Source of the DNA: Alloyangia pacifica
GTDB lineage: Bacteria > Pseudomonadota > Alphaproteobacteria > Rhodobacterales > Rhodobacteraceae
Direction of reading: 5' to 3'
Assembly: GCF_003111685.1 (NCBI RefSeq)
Contig: NZ_CP022189.1
Coordinates: 2,629,386-2,693,385 of the forward strand
DNA length: 64,000 nucleotides
In this document: positions 37,961-47,836 of the stretch, piece after piece
Layout of the letters: each line of letters opens with the position of its first letter
Numbering within the stretch: position 1 is the first letter of the stretch
Translations under genes and position numbers: made by a program
Notes under the pieces: generated by a model
Told to the model about the DNA's origin: nothing
What the model saw: only the letters and a program-made list of their open reading frames with translations
Database searches by the model: none

Positions 37961-38557
37961 TCAGCGTTGCACCGCCGCCTCGGGGCTGAGCCGGGTGATG
38001 CGCGCCCGCACTGCCTGCAGCATGGCCGCGCCATCGCGCCCGGCCAGCGTGCCGTCCTTCGGCGCGTAGAGCGCCATTAGCACCAGCCGGCCGTTCAGCC
38101 GGAACGCGCCGCGCCAATGGCGCGGATCACCCTCGGGCAGCACCCGGTTGCCGCCCGCCGCCAGATGCACCAGCGACAGCCCGTCGACCACGCCGCCCCC
38201 GGCGATCACCCGCTGCCCTGCCTCCGCGGCCATGGTTTCGGGGGAGGGAAGCGCCGCCGCGCCCTCCACCGGGCCGACCGTCACCGTCAGCATCATCGGA
38301 TCGACGAAGCCACCGCTCTCGCCGCTGCTGAGGATCTGGCAGGAGGCCAGCACCGCGAAGCCCCGGCCGGCGCGGCGTTCGAGCGTCACCGGATCGATGC
38401 AATAGCCACCGGGACCGCCGACGACCACCGCGCCCTCCTCGAGCGCGGCCTGCTGCAGTGGGGGACCGCCCGTCGTGGCCTCGCAGGAGGCCAGGGCGAC
38501 AAGCGCCAGGAGCGCGATGCCGCGCAGGGTGCGGCCATTTCCGAGGATCGTCATCAT
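37961..38557 (-). CDS. Predicted lipoprotein of unknown function
   Basis: 198 residues with a lipoprotein signal: basic start, hydrophobic 14-23, and lipobox LASC (Cys at 25). The mature part has two further cysteines (GYCIDP and LASCQIL). It is rich in Gly and Val, with a later VDGLSLVHLAAGG and HWRGAFRLNGRLVLMALYAP. No named domain is recognised. It is the first gene of a minus-strand group that may include the DUF6478 pair. Confidence 0.7.
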   Translation of the reverse strand: MMTILGNGRTLRGIALLALVALASCEATTGGPPLQQAALEEGAVVVGGPGGYCIDPVTLERRAGRGFAVLASCQILSSGESGGFVDPMMLTVTVGPVEGAAALPSPETMAAEAGQRVIAGGGVVDGLSLVHLAAGGNRVLPEGDPRHWRGAFRLNGRLVLMALYAPKDGTLAGRDGAAMLQAVRARITRLSPEAAVQR

Positions 38558-38746
38558 GCGAATGGGTTAGCGAAGCCCCCGATATCGCACAAGCAACAAA
38601 GCTGAAGGCGCCCCGTGATGGTCACGGAGCCGCGCATTGACAGCCGGGCGCAAGCGCCTGACCATCGGCGCAAAAGGATCCCCCATGCACCCCGAGAGAG
38701 CCGATGCCCCCGCCCTTCCGCAGCGCCCTCGCGCGCGGGGCCCGCG

Positions 38747-39634
38747 ATGAGATATGCCCCCTTCGCCATGCTGACCGGGCCTGCCCGGCGGCCGCAGCTC
38801 TGGCGGCTGGCGGTTGGCATTGGATTGGTGCTGGCAGTGACCTTCTTGATCGGGCAACTGCTCTTCGGCCTGGTGCTGATGCTGGCACCGCAGGGCAGCA
38901 GCGCCGCGCTGGCCGAGGCGATCCACCGCGCCGACGCGCCGCTCGGGATGCTGATCCTTCTGGTCTCCATGGGCGCACTGGGGATCGGTGCCGCGACCGC
39001 GGCGCGCGTCGTGCACGACCGAGACCCGCGGACCCTTTTCGGCCCCCTGCCGCTGGCGCTCTCACAGTTCCGGCGCACCGCGGGGGCGGCTGGCCTTGCC
39101 GCCCTGCTCGGCGGGGCGCTGATGGTCTGGGCCACCGACGGCACGCCACAGGCCGGACTCACCCCGCTGCGTTGGCTCGCGCTGCTGCCGCTCACCCTTC
39201 CCGCGATCCTGATCCAGACCACCAGCGAGGAACTCCTGTTCCGCGGCTACCTGCAAAGCCAGCTTGCCGCGCGGCTGCCGCAGCCCTGGGTCTGGCTGAC
39301 CGTGCCGTCGGTGCTCTTTGCTCTGGGGCATTACGCCCCCGGCACCTATGGAAGCGCCGCAACCAGCGTGGCGATCTGGGCCTTTCTCTTCGGCCTCGCA
39401 GCGGCCGATCTGACCGCCCGATCGGGCACGCTCGGCCCCGCCATCGCGCTGCATTTCGTGAACAATATCGTGGCGCTGGCGCTCATCGCGCCGCAGGGAG
39501 ACATGTCTGGGCTGGCGCTGATGGTCTGGCCCTTTGGACCGTCGGACACCGAGGCACTGCTGCGCATGCTGCCGATGGATCTGGTGACGCTGCTGATCAG
39601 CTGGCTCGCGGCGCGCCTCGCCTTGCGGCGCTGA
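38747..39634 (+). CDS. CPBP family intramembrane glutamic endopeptidase
   Basis: 295 residues with about eight hydrophobic segments. The catalytic CPBP motif EExxxR is at 161-166 (SEELLFRGYLQ), with the second motif in SVLFALGHYAPG and the late HFVNNIVAL. ATG 38747 is chosen since it directly precedes the first membrane segment; the upstream open frame is basic and low in structure. It resembles Abi/CAAX proteases; the substrate is unknown. Confidence 0.85.
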   Translation: MRYAPFAMLTGPARRPQLWRLAVGIGLVLAVTFLIGQLLFGLVLMLAPQGSSAALAEAIHRADAPLGMLILLVSMGALGIGAATAARVVHDRDPRTLFGPLPLALSQFRRTAGAAGLAALLGGALMVWATDGTPQAGLTPLRWLALLPLTLPAILIQTTSEELLFRGYLQSQLAARLPQPWVWLTVPSVLFALGHYAPGTYGSAATSVAIWAFLFGLAAADLTARSGTLGPAIALHFVNNIVALALIAPQGDMSGLALMVWPFGPSDTEALLRMLPMDLVTLLISWLAARLALRR

Positions 39635-39653
39635 GGATGCTCCGGCCCGGCGT

Positions 39654-39676
39654 CCTGCGCGGCACTGCCGCGCAGG
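39654..39676 (+). terminator. Hairpin after the CPBP gene
   Basis: A perfect 10-bp stem (CCTGCGCGGC / GCCGCGCAGG) with a 3-base loop, 19 bp after the stop and before accD. No T run follows. Confidence 0.5.
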
Positions 39677-39772
39677 CCGCGATTGCATTTCCCCTGCCTC
39701 TTGCTTAAGTCAGCGCCAACACAAAATCGCTGAACGCCGCACGGAACGCTCGGAACACAAGGGCAGCACCGC

Positions 39773-40720
39773 ATGAACTGGATTACCAACTACGTCCGTC
39801 CCCGGATCAACTCGATCTTCTCGCGCCGCGAGGTGCCAGAGAACCTGTGGACCAAATGCGACTCCTGCGGGACGATGCTCTTTCACCGCGAAGTTGCGGA
39901 CAACCTCGGGGTCTGCACCAGCTGCGCCCACCACATGAACATCACGCCGCGCGCCCGGTTCACCGCGCTCTTCGACGGCGGTGTGTTCAACGAGATCGCC
40001 GTGCCCGAGCCGATCAGCGACCCGCTGCAGTTTCGCGACCAGAAGAAATACCCCGACCGGATGAAGGCGGCGCAGAAATCCACCGGCGAGCGCGAGGCCA
40101 TGCTGGTCGCCGCCGGCGAGATCAACCGCACCCCCGTGGTCGCCTGCGCGCAGGACTTCTCGTTCATGGCGGGTTCCATGGGCATGTATGTCGGCAACGC
40201 GATCGTCGCCGCCGCCGAAGAGGCGGTGAAGCTGAAGCGCCCGCTGATCCTCTTCTCCGCCGCCGGGGGCGCGCGCATGCAGGAAGGGATCCTCTCGCTG
40301 ATGCAGATGCCGCGCACCACGGTCGCGGTGCAGATGCTGCGCGAGGCGGGTCTGCCCTACATCGTCGTTCTGACCCATCCGACCACCGGCGGGGTCACGG
40401 CCTCCTACGCGATGCTGGGCGACGTTCAGATCGCCGAGCCGGGCGCGCTGATCTGCTTCGCCGGTCCGCGCGTCATCGAGCAGACCATCCGCGAAAAGCT
40501 GCCCGAGGGCTTCCAGCGCGCCGAGTACCTGCTCGAACACGGTATGCTTGACCGGGTGACCGACCGCCGCGAACTGAAGGGCGAGCTGACCACCATCCTG
40601 CGCATGCTGCTGGGGATGCCGCCCGCGGTGACCGGTGACCTGCCTGCGCCGGATGCCGAGACCGAGCCGGCCGATGCCGTCGCCGAAGCCCAGCCCGCGA
40701 AGAAGACATCCGCCAAGTGA
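39773..40720 (+). CDS. accD: Acetyl-CoA carboxylase carboxyltransferase subunit beta
   Basis: Carboxyltransferase half-site of acetyl-CoA carboxylase, first step of fatty acid synthesis. It is 315 residues. The N-terminal zinc ribbon uses C29, C32, C48 and C51. The crotonase-like core has [12 protein letters not shown] and [14 protein letters not shown]. The Ala/Glu/Pro-rich tail is variable in the family. folC overlaps its stop by 4 bp (GTGA), the classic accD-folC pair. Confidence 0.96.
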   Translation: MNWITNYVRPRINSIFSRREVPENLWTKCDSCGTMLFHREVADNLGVCTSCAHHMNITPRARFTALFDGGVFNEIAVPEPISDPLQFRDQKKYPDRMKAAQKSTGEREAMLVAAGEINRTPVVACAQDFSFMAGSMGMYVGNAIVAAAEEAVKLKRPLILFSAAGGARMQEGILSLMQMPRTTVAVQMLREAGLPYIVVLTHPTTGGVTASYAMLGDVQIAEPGALICFAGPRVIEQTIREKLPEGFQRAEYLLEHGMLDRVTDRRELKGELTTILRMLLGMPPAVTGDLPAPDAETEPADAVAEAQPAKKTSAK

Positions 40721-42012
40721 CCAGCGTGACCAGCGCGCCCCGCACCGCCGGATCGGACGTCATCCTCGAGAGGATGATGTCCTTGCATCCCAAGATCATC
40801 GACCTGACCCTTGACCGGGTCTGGCGGCTGCTGGAGGCGCTGGATCATCCCGAACGCGCCCTGCCGCCGGTGATCCATCTTGCCGGAACCAATGGCAAGG
40901 GCTCGACCCAGGCGATGATCCGCGCCGGCCTCGAGGCGGACGGCAAGCGCGTCCACGCCTATATCTCACCCCATCTCGTCCGGTTCCACGAACGCGTCCG
41001 CCTTGCCGGAGAGCTGATCTCGGAAGTCGCGCTGAGCGCAGTGCTCGACGAGTGCTGGGAGAAGAACGGCGGCGCGCAGATCACCTATTTCGAGATCACC
41101 ACCTGCGCCGCGCTGCTGGCTTACGCCCGCACGCCCGCCGACTACACGCTTCTGGAAACCGGCCTCGGCGGCCGGCTCGACGCGACCAACGTGGTCGAGC
41201 AGCCCGCGCTGACCATCCTCACGCCGATCTCGATGGACCACCAGCAGTACCTTGGCGAGACCCTGGCCGAGATCGCCGGCGAGAAGGCCGGTATCCTGAA
41301 GCGCGGAGTGCCCTGCGTAGTCGGCCCGCAGCCCGACGCGGCGATGGCGGTGATCGAGGCCCGCGCCGCCCAACTCGGCGTTCCGCTCCTGGCCCATGGC
41401 CAGCAGTGGCACGTCTGGGAAGAGCGCGGCCGCATGGTCTATCAGGACGAGACCGGTCTGCTTGATCTGCCGCTGCCGAACCTGCCGGGCAAGCACCAGC
41501 TTTACAACGCCGGTGCGGCGCTGGCCGCGCTGCGCCATCTCGGCATGGACGAGCCCGCCTGCGAAGCGGCCGTGACCGCCGCCGACTGGCCCGCCCGCAT
41601 GCAGCGCCTGACCCGCGGCCCGCTGATCTCGGCGGCGCCACTCGCCGAGCTCTGGCTCGATGGCGGCCACAACCCCGCGGCCGGCGAGGCGCTGGCCGAG
41701 CACATTGGCCGGATGCCGCGCCGCCCGACGCATCTGATCTGCGGCATGCTGAACACGAAGGACGTCGGCGGCTACCTGCGTCCGCTCGCTGGCGTCGCCG
41801 ACAGCCTGACCTCGGTCTCGATCCCCGACGCCCCGGCGACTCTGGAGGCAGAGGAGACCGCACGCATCGCCCGCGCCTCCGGCCTTCGCGCCCATGCCGC
41901 TGCCGACGTCGCCGGTGCACTGGCCGCGATCACCGCCGAGGAGCCCCGCGCCCGGGTGCTGATCTGCGGCTCGCTCTACCTTGCGGGCACGGTCCTGCGC
42001 GAAAACGGCTGA
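40717..42012 (+). CDS. folC: Bifunctional folylpolyglutamate synthase / dihydrofolate synthase
   Basis: Adds glutamate to dihydropteroate and to folates. It is 431 residues. The P-loop GTNGKGS is at 57-63, and the Mur-ligase-type blocks [14 protein letters not shown] and [12 protein letters not shown] are present. It starts at GTG 40717, overlapping accD by 4 bp; a weaker internal Met lies 19 codons later. It is followed by a gap with a promoter-terminator unit for a candidate RNA. Confidence 0.94.
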   Translation: MTSVTSAPRTAGSDVILERMMSLHPKIIDLTLDRVWRLLEALDHPERALPPVIHLAGTNGKGSTQAMIRAGLEADGKRVHAYISPHLVRFHERVRLAGELISEVALSAVLDECWEKNGGAQITYFEITTCAALLAYARTPADYTLLETGLGGRLDATNVVEQPALTILTPISMDHQQYLGETLAEIAGEKAGILKRGVPCVVGPQPDAAMAVIEARAAQLGVPLLAHGQQWHVWEERGRMVYQDETGLLDLPLPNLPGKHQLYNAGAALAALRHLGMDEPACEAAVTAADWPARMQRLTRGPLISAAPLAELWLDGGHNPAAGEALAEHIGRMPRRPTHLICGMLNTKDVGGYLRPLAGVADSLTSVSIPDAPATLEAEETARIARASGLRAHAAADVAGALAAITAEEPRARVLICGSLYLAGTVLRENG

Positions 42013-42091
42013 CTTTCAGGCCACCCCAAGGGCACCAAGGCTGGTGGCAGAAAAAAAGTGGACTCTTAGGGTTCGTTTAACCAACTATATC
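42013..42091. other. Spacer between folC and the candidate RNA promoter
   Basis: About 80 bp with an A-rich stretch (AGAAAAAAAG) and no gene visible. No intrinsic terminator for accD-folC is clear here. The whole gap to zapE is 413 bp and is otherwise explained by the candidate RNA. Confidence 0.4.
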
Positions 42092-42121
42092 TTGACGGAT
42101 CACGCGAACGTCACCTAGGCT
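42092..42121 (+). promoter_or_regulatory. Sigma70-like promoter of candidate RNA
   Basis: TTGACG at 42092-42097, an 18-base spacer, and TAGGCT at 42116-42121. The -35 matches the consensus in five of six positions. The start site would be near 42128. No plus-strand coding gene follows within 1.5 kb. Confidence 0.6.
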
Positions 42122-42127
42122 TTGAGG

Positions 42128-42375
42128 TGTAAGGTTTTGCTTCTCTGCAATCTGCGCGGCGAAGCACATCGGGGACAGACAGAGCTACGGGGCGGTGCCA
42201 GTCAAGACGGCACCCGAGGGACAGACCGGCCGCACGCAATTCTTGTGTGGCCTCCGCTGCCGAACTCTCTGCGATGCCCACGGCCCCTAGGGGTCGAAGT
42301 GAATTTCTATCGCAGGCAGAAGACTTTAAACAAAAATCGAGCAGTTTGAAGGGTCCCTCGGGACCCTTCCTTTTT
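42128..42375 (+). ncRNA. Candidate structured non-coding RNA, about 250 nt
   Basis: A promoter-like site ends at 42121 and a strong terminator ends at 42375, with no plausible gene between. Helices are visible: CTTCT 42140-42144 with AGAAG 42318-42322 and CTGCG 42152-42156 with CGCAG 42311-42315 close the molecule. Inside are GGTGCC/GGCACC (42194-42214) and GGCCGCAC/GTGTGGCC (42228-42252). GGGACAGAC occurs twice. I do not find the conserved sequence blocks of tmRNA, SRP RNA or RNase P RNA. A 6S-type RNA, which is conserved in shape more than in sequence, cannot be excluded. Confidence 0.6.
42348..42375 (+). terminator. Rho-independent terminator of candidate RNA
   Basis: A perfect 9-bp stem GAAGGGTCC / GGACCCTTC (42348-42356 with 42361-42369), CTCG loop, followed by CTTTTT. 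It points in the plus direction and lies 51 bp from the zapE stop on the other strand. Confidence 0.9.
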
Positions 42376-42425
42376 GCGCTCGCGGCACGACATGGTGCCG
42401 CCCAGACCGCGCTACGGCCGGGTCT

Positions 42426-43487
42426 TCAGATCGGCTTGCCCCACTCCGCGTCCTGCATCTCGCGCAGGCGGCTGGCGGTACGCTCGAACTCGAAGGCCCC
42501 CGCGCCCTCGATATAGAGGCTCTCGGGCTCGTCCACCGCGCTGGCGATCAGCTTCACCTTCGCTTCGTAGAGCGCATCCACGAGCGTCACGAAGCGCTTT
42601 GCCTCGTTGAAATTGCCCCGGCCCAGCCGCGGAATGTTCTCGATCACCAGCACGCGCACCGCGTCGGCCAGCGCGAGGTAATCCGCCGGCCCCAGCGGCT
42701 GACCGCAGAGGTCATAGAAGGAGGCGCGCGCCACGCCGTTCCAGTAGCGCGGCAGTTCGACCTTGCGGGTCTTGATGTGCAGCGTCAGCACTTCCTCGTG
42801 GCCGTGGGTGAGCTCCTGCCAGATGTGGTCGATCTGCGCCCGCGTCTCGGGGGTGACCGGACAGAAGTAGACCTGTGCCCCCTTGAGACGGTCCTGCCGG
42901 TGGTCCTTTTCCGAGACCAGCTCGCGCACTTCGAGCCGCTCCTTGATCAGCTTGATGAAGGGCAGGAAGAGTTGGCGATTGAGCCCGTCCTTGTAGAGAT
43001 CGTCCGGCACCCGGTTCGAGGTTGTGACCACCACGGTGCCCGCCTCGAACAGCTGCTCGAAGAGCCGCCCCACGAGCATGGCATCGGCGATGTCGGTGAT
43101 CTGCATCTCGTCGAAGGCCAGCACCTTCACCGCGTCCGAGACCTTCTTGGCCATCGGCACCACCGGGTCCGACACGCCCTCGCCACGCAGCCGGTGCAGT
43201 TCCGACTGCATCTCCTGCATGAAGGCATGGAAGTGCACCCGGCGCACCGGCACGTGCAGGCTCTCGACGAACATGTCCATCAGCATGGACTTGCCGCGCC
43301 CCACCCCGCCCCAGATGTAGAGCCCCTTGGGCGGCTCGGGGGCCTTTCGGAAGAAGCCCTTCTTCGCCGGCTTGGCAAGCTCGGCACGGATGCGCTCGAA
43401 ATGCGGCAGCGCCTCTTCCTGCGCGGGATCGCGCAGCAACAGGCCCTCGGCCACCTTCTCGTCGTAAAGGTCCATCAGCGTGGTCAT
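42426..43487 (-). CDS. zapE: Cell division protein ZapE (AFG1-like ATPase)
   Basis: P-loop ATPase of 353 residues linked to Z-ring constriction in bacteria and related to mitochondrial AFG1. Walker A GGVGRGKS is at 60-67. Walker B is at KVLAFDEMQITDIADAM, and the family block VVVTTSNRVPDDLYKDGLNR follows. Length and motifs are normal. It is a single gene. Confidence 0.93.
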   Translation of the reverse strand: MTTLMDLYDEKVAEGLLLRDPAQEEALPHFERIRAELAKPAKKGFFRKAPEPPKGLYIWGGVGRGKSMLMDMFVESLHVPVRRVHFHAFMQEMQSELHRLRGEGVSDPVVPMAKKVSDAVKVLAFDEMQITDIADAMLVGRLFEQLFEAGTVVVTTSNRVPDDLYKDGLNRQLFLPFIKLIKERLEVRELVSEKDHRQDRLKGAQVYFCPVTPETRAQIDHIWQELTHGHEEVLTLHIKTRKVELPRYWNGVARASFYDLCGQPLGPADYLALADAVRVLVIENIPRLGRGNFNEAKRFVTLVDALYEAKVKLIASAVDEPESLYIEGAGAFEFERTASRLREMQDAEWGKPI

Positions 43488-43651
43488 ATATGCGCCATAG
43501 CGCGACGCGCGGAGATTGTGTAGAGCCTGCCGAAGGGTGCTTCCGCTTCACCGCCGCAATCATTCCGATCCGTGATGCCTTGCATCAACATCCGGCAATT
43601 GACGCGGCGTTCAGATGCCGTAAAGCTGCCGCGTCGCAGCAGGAGCCCGCA

Positions 43652-44890
43652 ATGAGCCGCACCCCTCTTTTCACGCCCGTCCTCGTGGTGGGCTGCCTGA
43701 TCATCCTGATCTCCTTCGCGATCCGCGCCAGCTTCGGCGTGTTCCAGATCCCGATCGCCACCGAGTTCAACTGGCCGCGCGCCGAGTTCAGCCTCGCCAT
43801 CGCCATCCAGAACCTCGCCTGGGGGATCGGGCAGCCGATCTTCGGCGCGATGGCCGAGAAGATCGGCGATCGAAAGGCGATCATCCTCGGCGCGGTCATC
43901 TACGCCGCGGGCCTGGTGCTCTCGAGCTTTGCCGTCAGCCCGCTGCAGCACCAGATGTACGAGGTTCTCGTGGGCTTCGGCGTCGCGGGCACCGGCTTTG
44001 GCGTGATCCTCGCCGTGGTGGGACGGGCGTCGTCGGACGAGAACCGCTCGATGAGCCTGGCCATCGCCACCGCCGCGGGCAGCGCCGGGCAGATCTTCGG
44101 CGCGCCGCTGGCCGAGTGGATGCTGGGCATGATGCCCTGGCAGCAGGTCTTCCTGGTGTTCACCGTGGCGATCCTTGCGGTGCTGCTTTTCCTGCCGCTG
44201 ATGCGCGCCCCCGCCGCCAGCAAGGCGGAACTCGAAGAGAGCATGGGCACCATCCTCGGCCGGGCCTTCCGCGATCCGTCCTTCGCACTGATCTTCCTCG
44301 GCTTCTTCTCCTGCGGCTACCAGCTGGCCTTTGTCACCGCGCATTTCCCGGCCTTCGTGACCGAGCTCTGCAGCCCGATTGCCGCCGGCAGCGTGCTGCA
44401 CAACCTCGGCGTGACCACCACCTCGGCGCTCGGCGCAGTGTCCATCGCGGTCATCGGTGTCGCGAACGTCGGCGGCACGTTGCTGGCCGGCTGGGCCGGC
44501 AAGCGCTGGCCGCGCAAGTACCTGCTGGCCATGATCTATCTTCTCCGGACCATCGCCGCGGGCCTGTTCATCATGCTGCCGATCACCCCGGTCAGCGTGC
44601 TCGTCTTCTCGGTGGTCATGGGCTCGCTCTGGCTTGCCACCGTGCCGCTGACCTCGGGGCTCGTCGCGCATCTCTACGGGCTACGCTACATGGGCACGCT
44701 CTATGGGATCGTCTTCTTCAGCCACCAGCTCGGCGGCTTCCTCGGCGTCTGGCTCGGCGGTCGGATGTACGACATCTACGGCGACTACACGCTGGTGTGG
44801 TGGATCGGCGTTGGCGTCGGCGCACTGAGCGCCATCGTGCACCTGCCGGTGCGCGAGACGCCCCGCCTGGCAGCCACCCAGCCGGTCTGA
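43652..44890 (+). CDS. MFS transporter
   Basis: Major facilitator of 412 residues with twelve hydrophobic segments. The motif A-like loop after helix 2 (GAMAEKIGDRKAIILG) is clear. The opening FAIRASFGVFQIPIATEFNWPRAEFSLA resembles the oxalate/formate-antiporter-type (OFA) and monocarboxylate-like MFS proteins. AGGAG lies six bases before ATG 43652. The substrate is not certain. Confidence 0.9.
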   Translation: MSRTPLFTPVLVVGCLIILISFAIRASFGVFQIPIATEFNWPRAEFSLAIAIQNLAWGIGQPIFGAMAEKIGDRKAIILGAVIYAAGLVLSSFAVSPLQHQMYEVLVGFGVAGTGFGVILAVVGRASSDENRSMSLAIATAAGSAGQIFGAPLAEWMLGMMPWQQVFLVFTVAILAVLLFLPLMRAPAASKAELEESMGTILGRAFRDPSFALIFLGFFSCGYQLAFVTAHFPAFVTELCSPIAAGSVLHNLGVTTTSALGAVSIAVIGVANVGGTLLAGWAGKRWPRKYLLAMIYLLRTIAAGLFIMLPITPVSVLVFSVVMGSLWLATVPLTSGLVAHLYGLRYMGTLYGIVFFSHQLGGFLGVWLGGRMYDIYGDYTLVWWIGVGVGALSAIVHLPVRETPRLAATQPV

Positions 44891-44910
44891 GACCGGCCGG
44901 GCGCTTGCCC

Positions 44911-45852
44911 TCAGGCGAAGCTGCGCGAGCCTTCGTCCGAGCAGATCATCCGCGCCACCTCGGTGGCATGGGTGTGCGGGATGCCGTGCCAGGCGTCCTC
45001 GATCAGGCGCTGCTCGGCATCGGGGTTCCAGGAAGAGAGCTGCTCCATGGTGCCGGCGCGGACCATCTGGTCCTGACCACCCCAGATCGCCAACACGGGG
45101 AGGCCCATCCGGGCAATGCGGCGGTGCTCCGCCTCCTGAGGCGCCTGCAGGCACCCTCGCAGGCTCGAGAGGACCGAGCGCACGTAGCCGCGCCGCTCCA
45201 GTTCCGCGAGGTGCAGACGGTCGATCTCGGGCACCTCGGAGCGCGAGTCCGAGCTTTCGAAGACGTTCTGGCGGTGCGCCTTGGGAAAGACCACGTGGAA
45301 CAGCCAGTCCCCCACGCCCCTGTGCTGCGCCGTCCAGTCGACAATCGGCGAGAGTTCCGACTCGATCCCCGCCGGCGCCAGAAGCACCAGCCGCGAGACC
45401 CGGTCCGGCATTTCGGCGGCGAAATGCACCGCCACAGTGGCCCCCATGGAGTAACCCAGAAGCGCGACCGGTCCCTGCAGCTTCAGCGCGCCAAGCAGCT
45501 CATCCAGCTGGCGCGCGAAGAAGCCCGGAGTCTGCAGCGCATTCGGCCGGTCGGAGTAGCCGCGCCCGTAAAGATCGTAGATCAGCACCCTCTTGCCCCT
45601 TGCCCCAAGATGCCCGGCCAGCGCCTTGAACACGACCGAGGGTGCAGTGAGCCCATGGATGCAGACCACCAACTCGCCCTCCTCCGGGCCGAGCAGGGTG
45701 TAATGGGTTTGGCCTTGCGAGAGCCGGACAAACTGTCCGGGGGCCTCAAGACGGCGGGTGTCGTCGAGCTTCCGGCGGCGGAATTCCCCAATCCCCGGAA
45801 GCGCTGCGAGCAGCGGAAGCGCCACCCCGATGGCGCCCAGCAGGTAGCTCAT
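44911..45852 (-). CDS. Alpha/beta hydrolase
   Basis: 313 residues. An N-terminal hydrophobic segment (4-20) may anchor it to the membrane. The hydrolase fold has CIHGLTAP (oxyanion), nucleophile S135 in GYSMGA, an acid near IWGGQDQM, and His in DAWHGIPH. The start at 45852 overlaps the HAD gene stop by 4 bp. The substrate is unknown. Confidence 0.88.
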   Translation of the reverse strand: MSYLLGAIGVALPLLAALPGIGEFRRRKLDDTRRLEAPGQFVRLSQGQTHYTLLGPEEGELVVCIHGLTAPSVVFKALAGHLGARGKRVLIYDLYGRGYSDRPNALQTPGFFARQLDELLGALKLQGPVALLGYSMGATVAVHFAAEMPDRVSRLVLLAPAGIESELSPIVDWTAQHRGVGDWLFHVVFPKAHRQNVFESSDSRSEVPEIDRLHLAELERRGYVRSVLSSLRGCLQAPQEAEHRRIARMGLPVLAIWGGQDQMVRAGTMEQLSSWNPDAEQRLIEDAWHGIPHTHATEVARMICSDEGSRSFA

Positions 45853-46469
45853 GCGGCGTCGCACTCCGGCAGCAGCCCATGCGCGATCAGGCTGCGCTCC
45901 CAGCCCTCCGGCCCTTCGAACAGATGCACCTGCCAGCCGCGCGCGGCGGCGGCGGCGATATTATCCTCGCGGTCATCGGTGAACAGCAGCCGCTCCGGCG
46001 CCACCCCGCTCTCGGCCTCGAGCCGCACGTAGATCTCGGCATCGGGCTTGATCACCCCCATGTGGCCCGAAATGAACCGGCGGTCGAATTCCTTGAGAAA
46101 CGGATAGCTCTTCTCGGCGGCCGCGAAGGTGCCGATCCCGAAGTTGCTCAATGCGAAGACCGGCACGCCGCGCGCCCGCAGCGATCGCAAGAGCGCCACC
46201 GACTTCGGAATTTCCGGGCTTGCGAGCTCGATCCAATGATCGTGCCAATGTCGGATGGCGTCCCGCCAATGCGGGTAGCGCTCGGCCAAGGCGTAGACTT
46301 CGTCGTGAAAGTCCTCTCCCTGATCGACGCGTTCGTTCATCCCGTGAAGATCGACCTCGGCAAAGAGCGCTTGGCGGCTTCTCTCTCCCAGAAGGCGATC
46401 AAAGTATCGCTCGGGCTGCCACTCGATGAGCACGTTCCCGATGTCGAAGACAACAGCTTCGATGGTCAT
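45849..46469 (-). CDS. HAD superfamily hydrolase
   Basis: 206 residues, subfamily IA-like. The nucleophile Asp is D9 in VVFDIGNV. Motif II is FALSNFG, motif III the Lys in MGVIKPD, and motif IV LLFTDDREDN. The opening resembles YihX-type sugar phosphatases. It sits in a chain with the DUF188 and hydrolase genes (3 and 4 bp spacing or overlap). Confidence 0.88.
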   Translation of the reverse strand: MTIEAVVFDIGNVLIEWQPERYFDRLLGERSRQALFAEVDLHGMNERVDQGEDFHDEVYALAERYPHWRDAIRHWHDHWIELASPEIPKSVALLRSLRARGVPVFALSNFGIGTFAAAEKSYPFLKEFDRRFISGHMGVIKPDAEIYVRLEAESGVAPERLLFTDDREDNIAAAAARGWQVHLFEGPEGWERSLIAHGLLPECDAA

Positions 46470-46472
46470 TTC

Positions 46473-46922
46473 CTAGTCCCCTGCAGCGCGCACCTCGCGC
46501 TCTAGAGCGTTTAGGAAACGGGAGCGGTCATTCTTTGTAAAGCTTCGGCCTTTCCCGCTCTGGTAGAAAGGATCCGAAGCGCGGATATCTTGCATCAGGT
46601 CGCGCATCGCCAATTGCGCGCCGATATTGCCGGGGGTGAAGATCTCGCCGTCCGGGCGCAGCACCCGCGCGCCGCCCTCGATGCAGCGCGCCGCGAGCGG
46701 GATGTCACTGGTCACCACCACGTCGCCCTTGCCCGCCCGCTCGGCGATCCACATGTCCGCTTCGTCGGGCCCGGTGGCGACGGTCACCACCTCGACCAGC
46801 GGATTGCGCGAGGGGCGCAACCCGCCGTTCGACACCAGCACCATCCGCAGGCGGTGGCGGCTCGCCACGCGCTCCGCCTCCTCCTTGACCGGGCAGGCGT
46901 CGGCGTCGATGTAGAGCGTCAC
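46473..46922 (-). CDS. YaiI/YqxD family protein (DUF188)
   Basis: 149 residues. The DUF188 start [11 protein letters not shown] and the [20 protein letters not shown] block define the family, a PIN-like fold with acidic residues (D6, D8, D77 region). The role is unknown, but RNA or nucleotide hydrolysis has been proposed for the fold. Its start overlaps the fghA stop by 4 bp. Confidence 0.92.
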   Translation of the reverse strand: MTLYIDADACPVKEEAERVASRHRLRMVLVSNGGLRPSRNPLVEVVTVATGPDEADMWIAERAGKGDVVVTSDIPLAARCIEGGARVLRPDGEIFTPGNIGAQLAMRDLMQDIRASDPFYQSGKGRSFTKNDRSRFLNALEREVRAAGD

Positions 46923-47749
46923 GCGTAAAGCGCCTCGGCGTGGAAGGCGATATGCTCTTCCATGAAGGTCGAGACGAAGAAGTAGCTGTGGTCGTAGCCC
47001 GGCTGGGTGCGGAAGCTGCCCGCCTGCCGCTTCGCCGCCATCGCCTCGGCCAGCGCCTCGGGCTTCAGGAGGTGCAGGAACTGGTCGTTGCCGCCCTGGT
47101 CGATCAGCACCGGGCCGTCGAAGCCCTTCTCGCGCATCAGCAGTGTAGCGTCATGCGCCGCCCACTTGGTTTCATCCGCGCCGAGGTAGGCGCCGAGCTG
47201 CTTGCGGCCCCAGTCGCTCTGCGTCGGGTTGGTGATGGGCGCGAAGGCCGAGACCGAACGGAAGCGGCCCGGCAGCGACATCGCCAGCGTGAGCGCGCCA
47301 TGGCCGCCCATCGAGTGGCCGGTGATCGCTTGGCGCTCCATGTCGAGCGAGAACTCCTGCCCGATCAGCGCGGGCAGTTCCTCGGCCACATAGTCCCACA
47401 TGCGGAAATGCGGGGCCCAGGGCTCTTCGGTCGCGTTGACGTAAAACCCCGCGCCCTTGCCGAGGTCATAGGCCTCGTCATCCGCCACGCCCTCGCCGCG
47501 CGGGGAGGTGTCGGGGAAGACCAGCGCCACGCCCGCCTCGGCGGCCCACGCCTGCGCCCCGGCCTTGGTCATGGCGTTCTCATGGGTGCACGTGAGCCCC
47601 GAGAGGTACCACAGCACCGGCACCTCCATATCCTTGGCCAGCTCTGGCAGGAATAGCCCGAAGGTCATGTCGCAGCCACAGGCCTCGGAGGCGTGGCTGT
47701 AGACGCCCTGCACGCCGCCGAAGCAGCGGTTTTCGGATTTGATTTCCAT
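46919..47749 (-). CDS. fghA: S-formylglutathione hydrolase
   Basis: Hydrolyses S-formylglutathione to formate and glutathione in formaldehyde detoxification or C1 oxidation. It is 276 residues, an esterase D-type fold. The nucleophile is S146 in [23 protein letters not shown] (50-64) and the late DQGGNDQFL and GYDHSYFF hold the oxyanion and the Asp and His. Its usual partner, glutathione-dependent formaldehyde dehydrogenase, is not in this window. Confidence 0.95.
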   Translation of the reverse strand: MEIKSENRCFGGVQGVYSHASEACGCDMTFGLFLPELAKDMEVPVLWYLSGLTCTHENAMTKAGAQAWAAEAGVALVFPDTSPRGEGVADDEAYDLGKGAGFYVNATEEPWAPHFRMWDYVAEELPALIGQEFSLDMERQAITGHSMGGHGALTLAMSLPGRFRSVSAFAPITNPTQSDWGRKQLGAYLGADETKWAAHDATLLMREKGFDGPVLIDQGGNDQFLHLLKPEALAEAMAAKRQAGSFRTQPGYDHSYFFVSTFMEEHIAFHAEALYA

Positions 47750-47836
47750 GGGGCACTCCTGTTTGCGCCGGTTCCGGTTCGGCCAAGGGCTACCCTGCCA
47801 GGGTGGCGCCGCGCAAGGGAAAGACGGGGTCGACGC

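Noticed and set aside
42122..42349. A 75-codon frame inside the candidate RNA
   Set aside because: The start would be TTG at the transcription start with no ribosome binding site, the peptide has no recognisable features, and the segment folds into helices.
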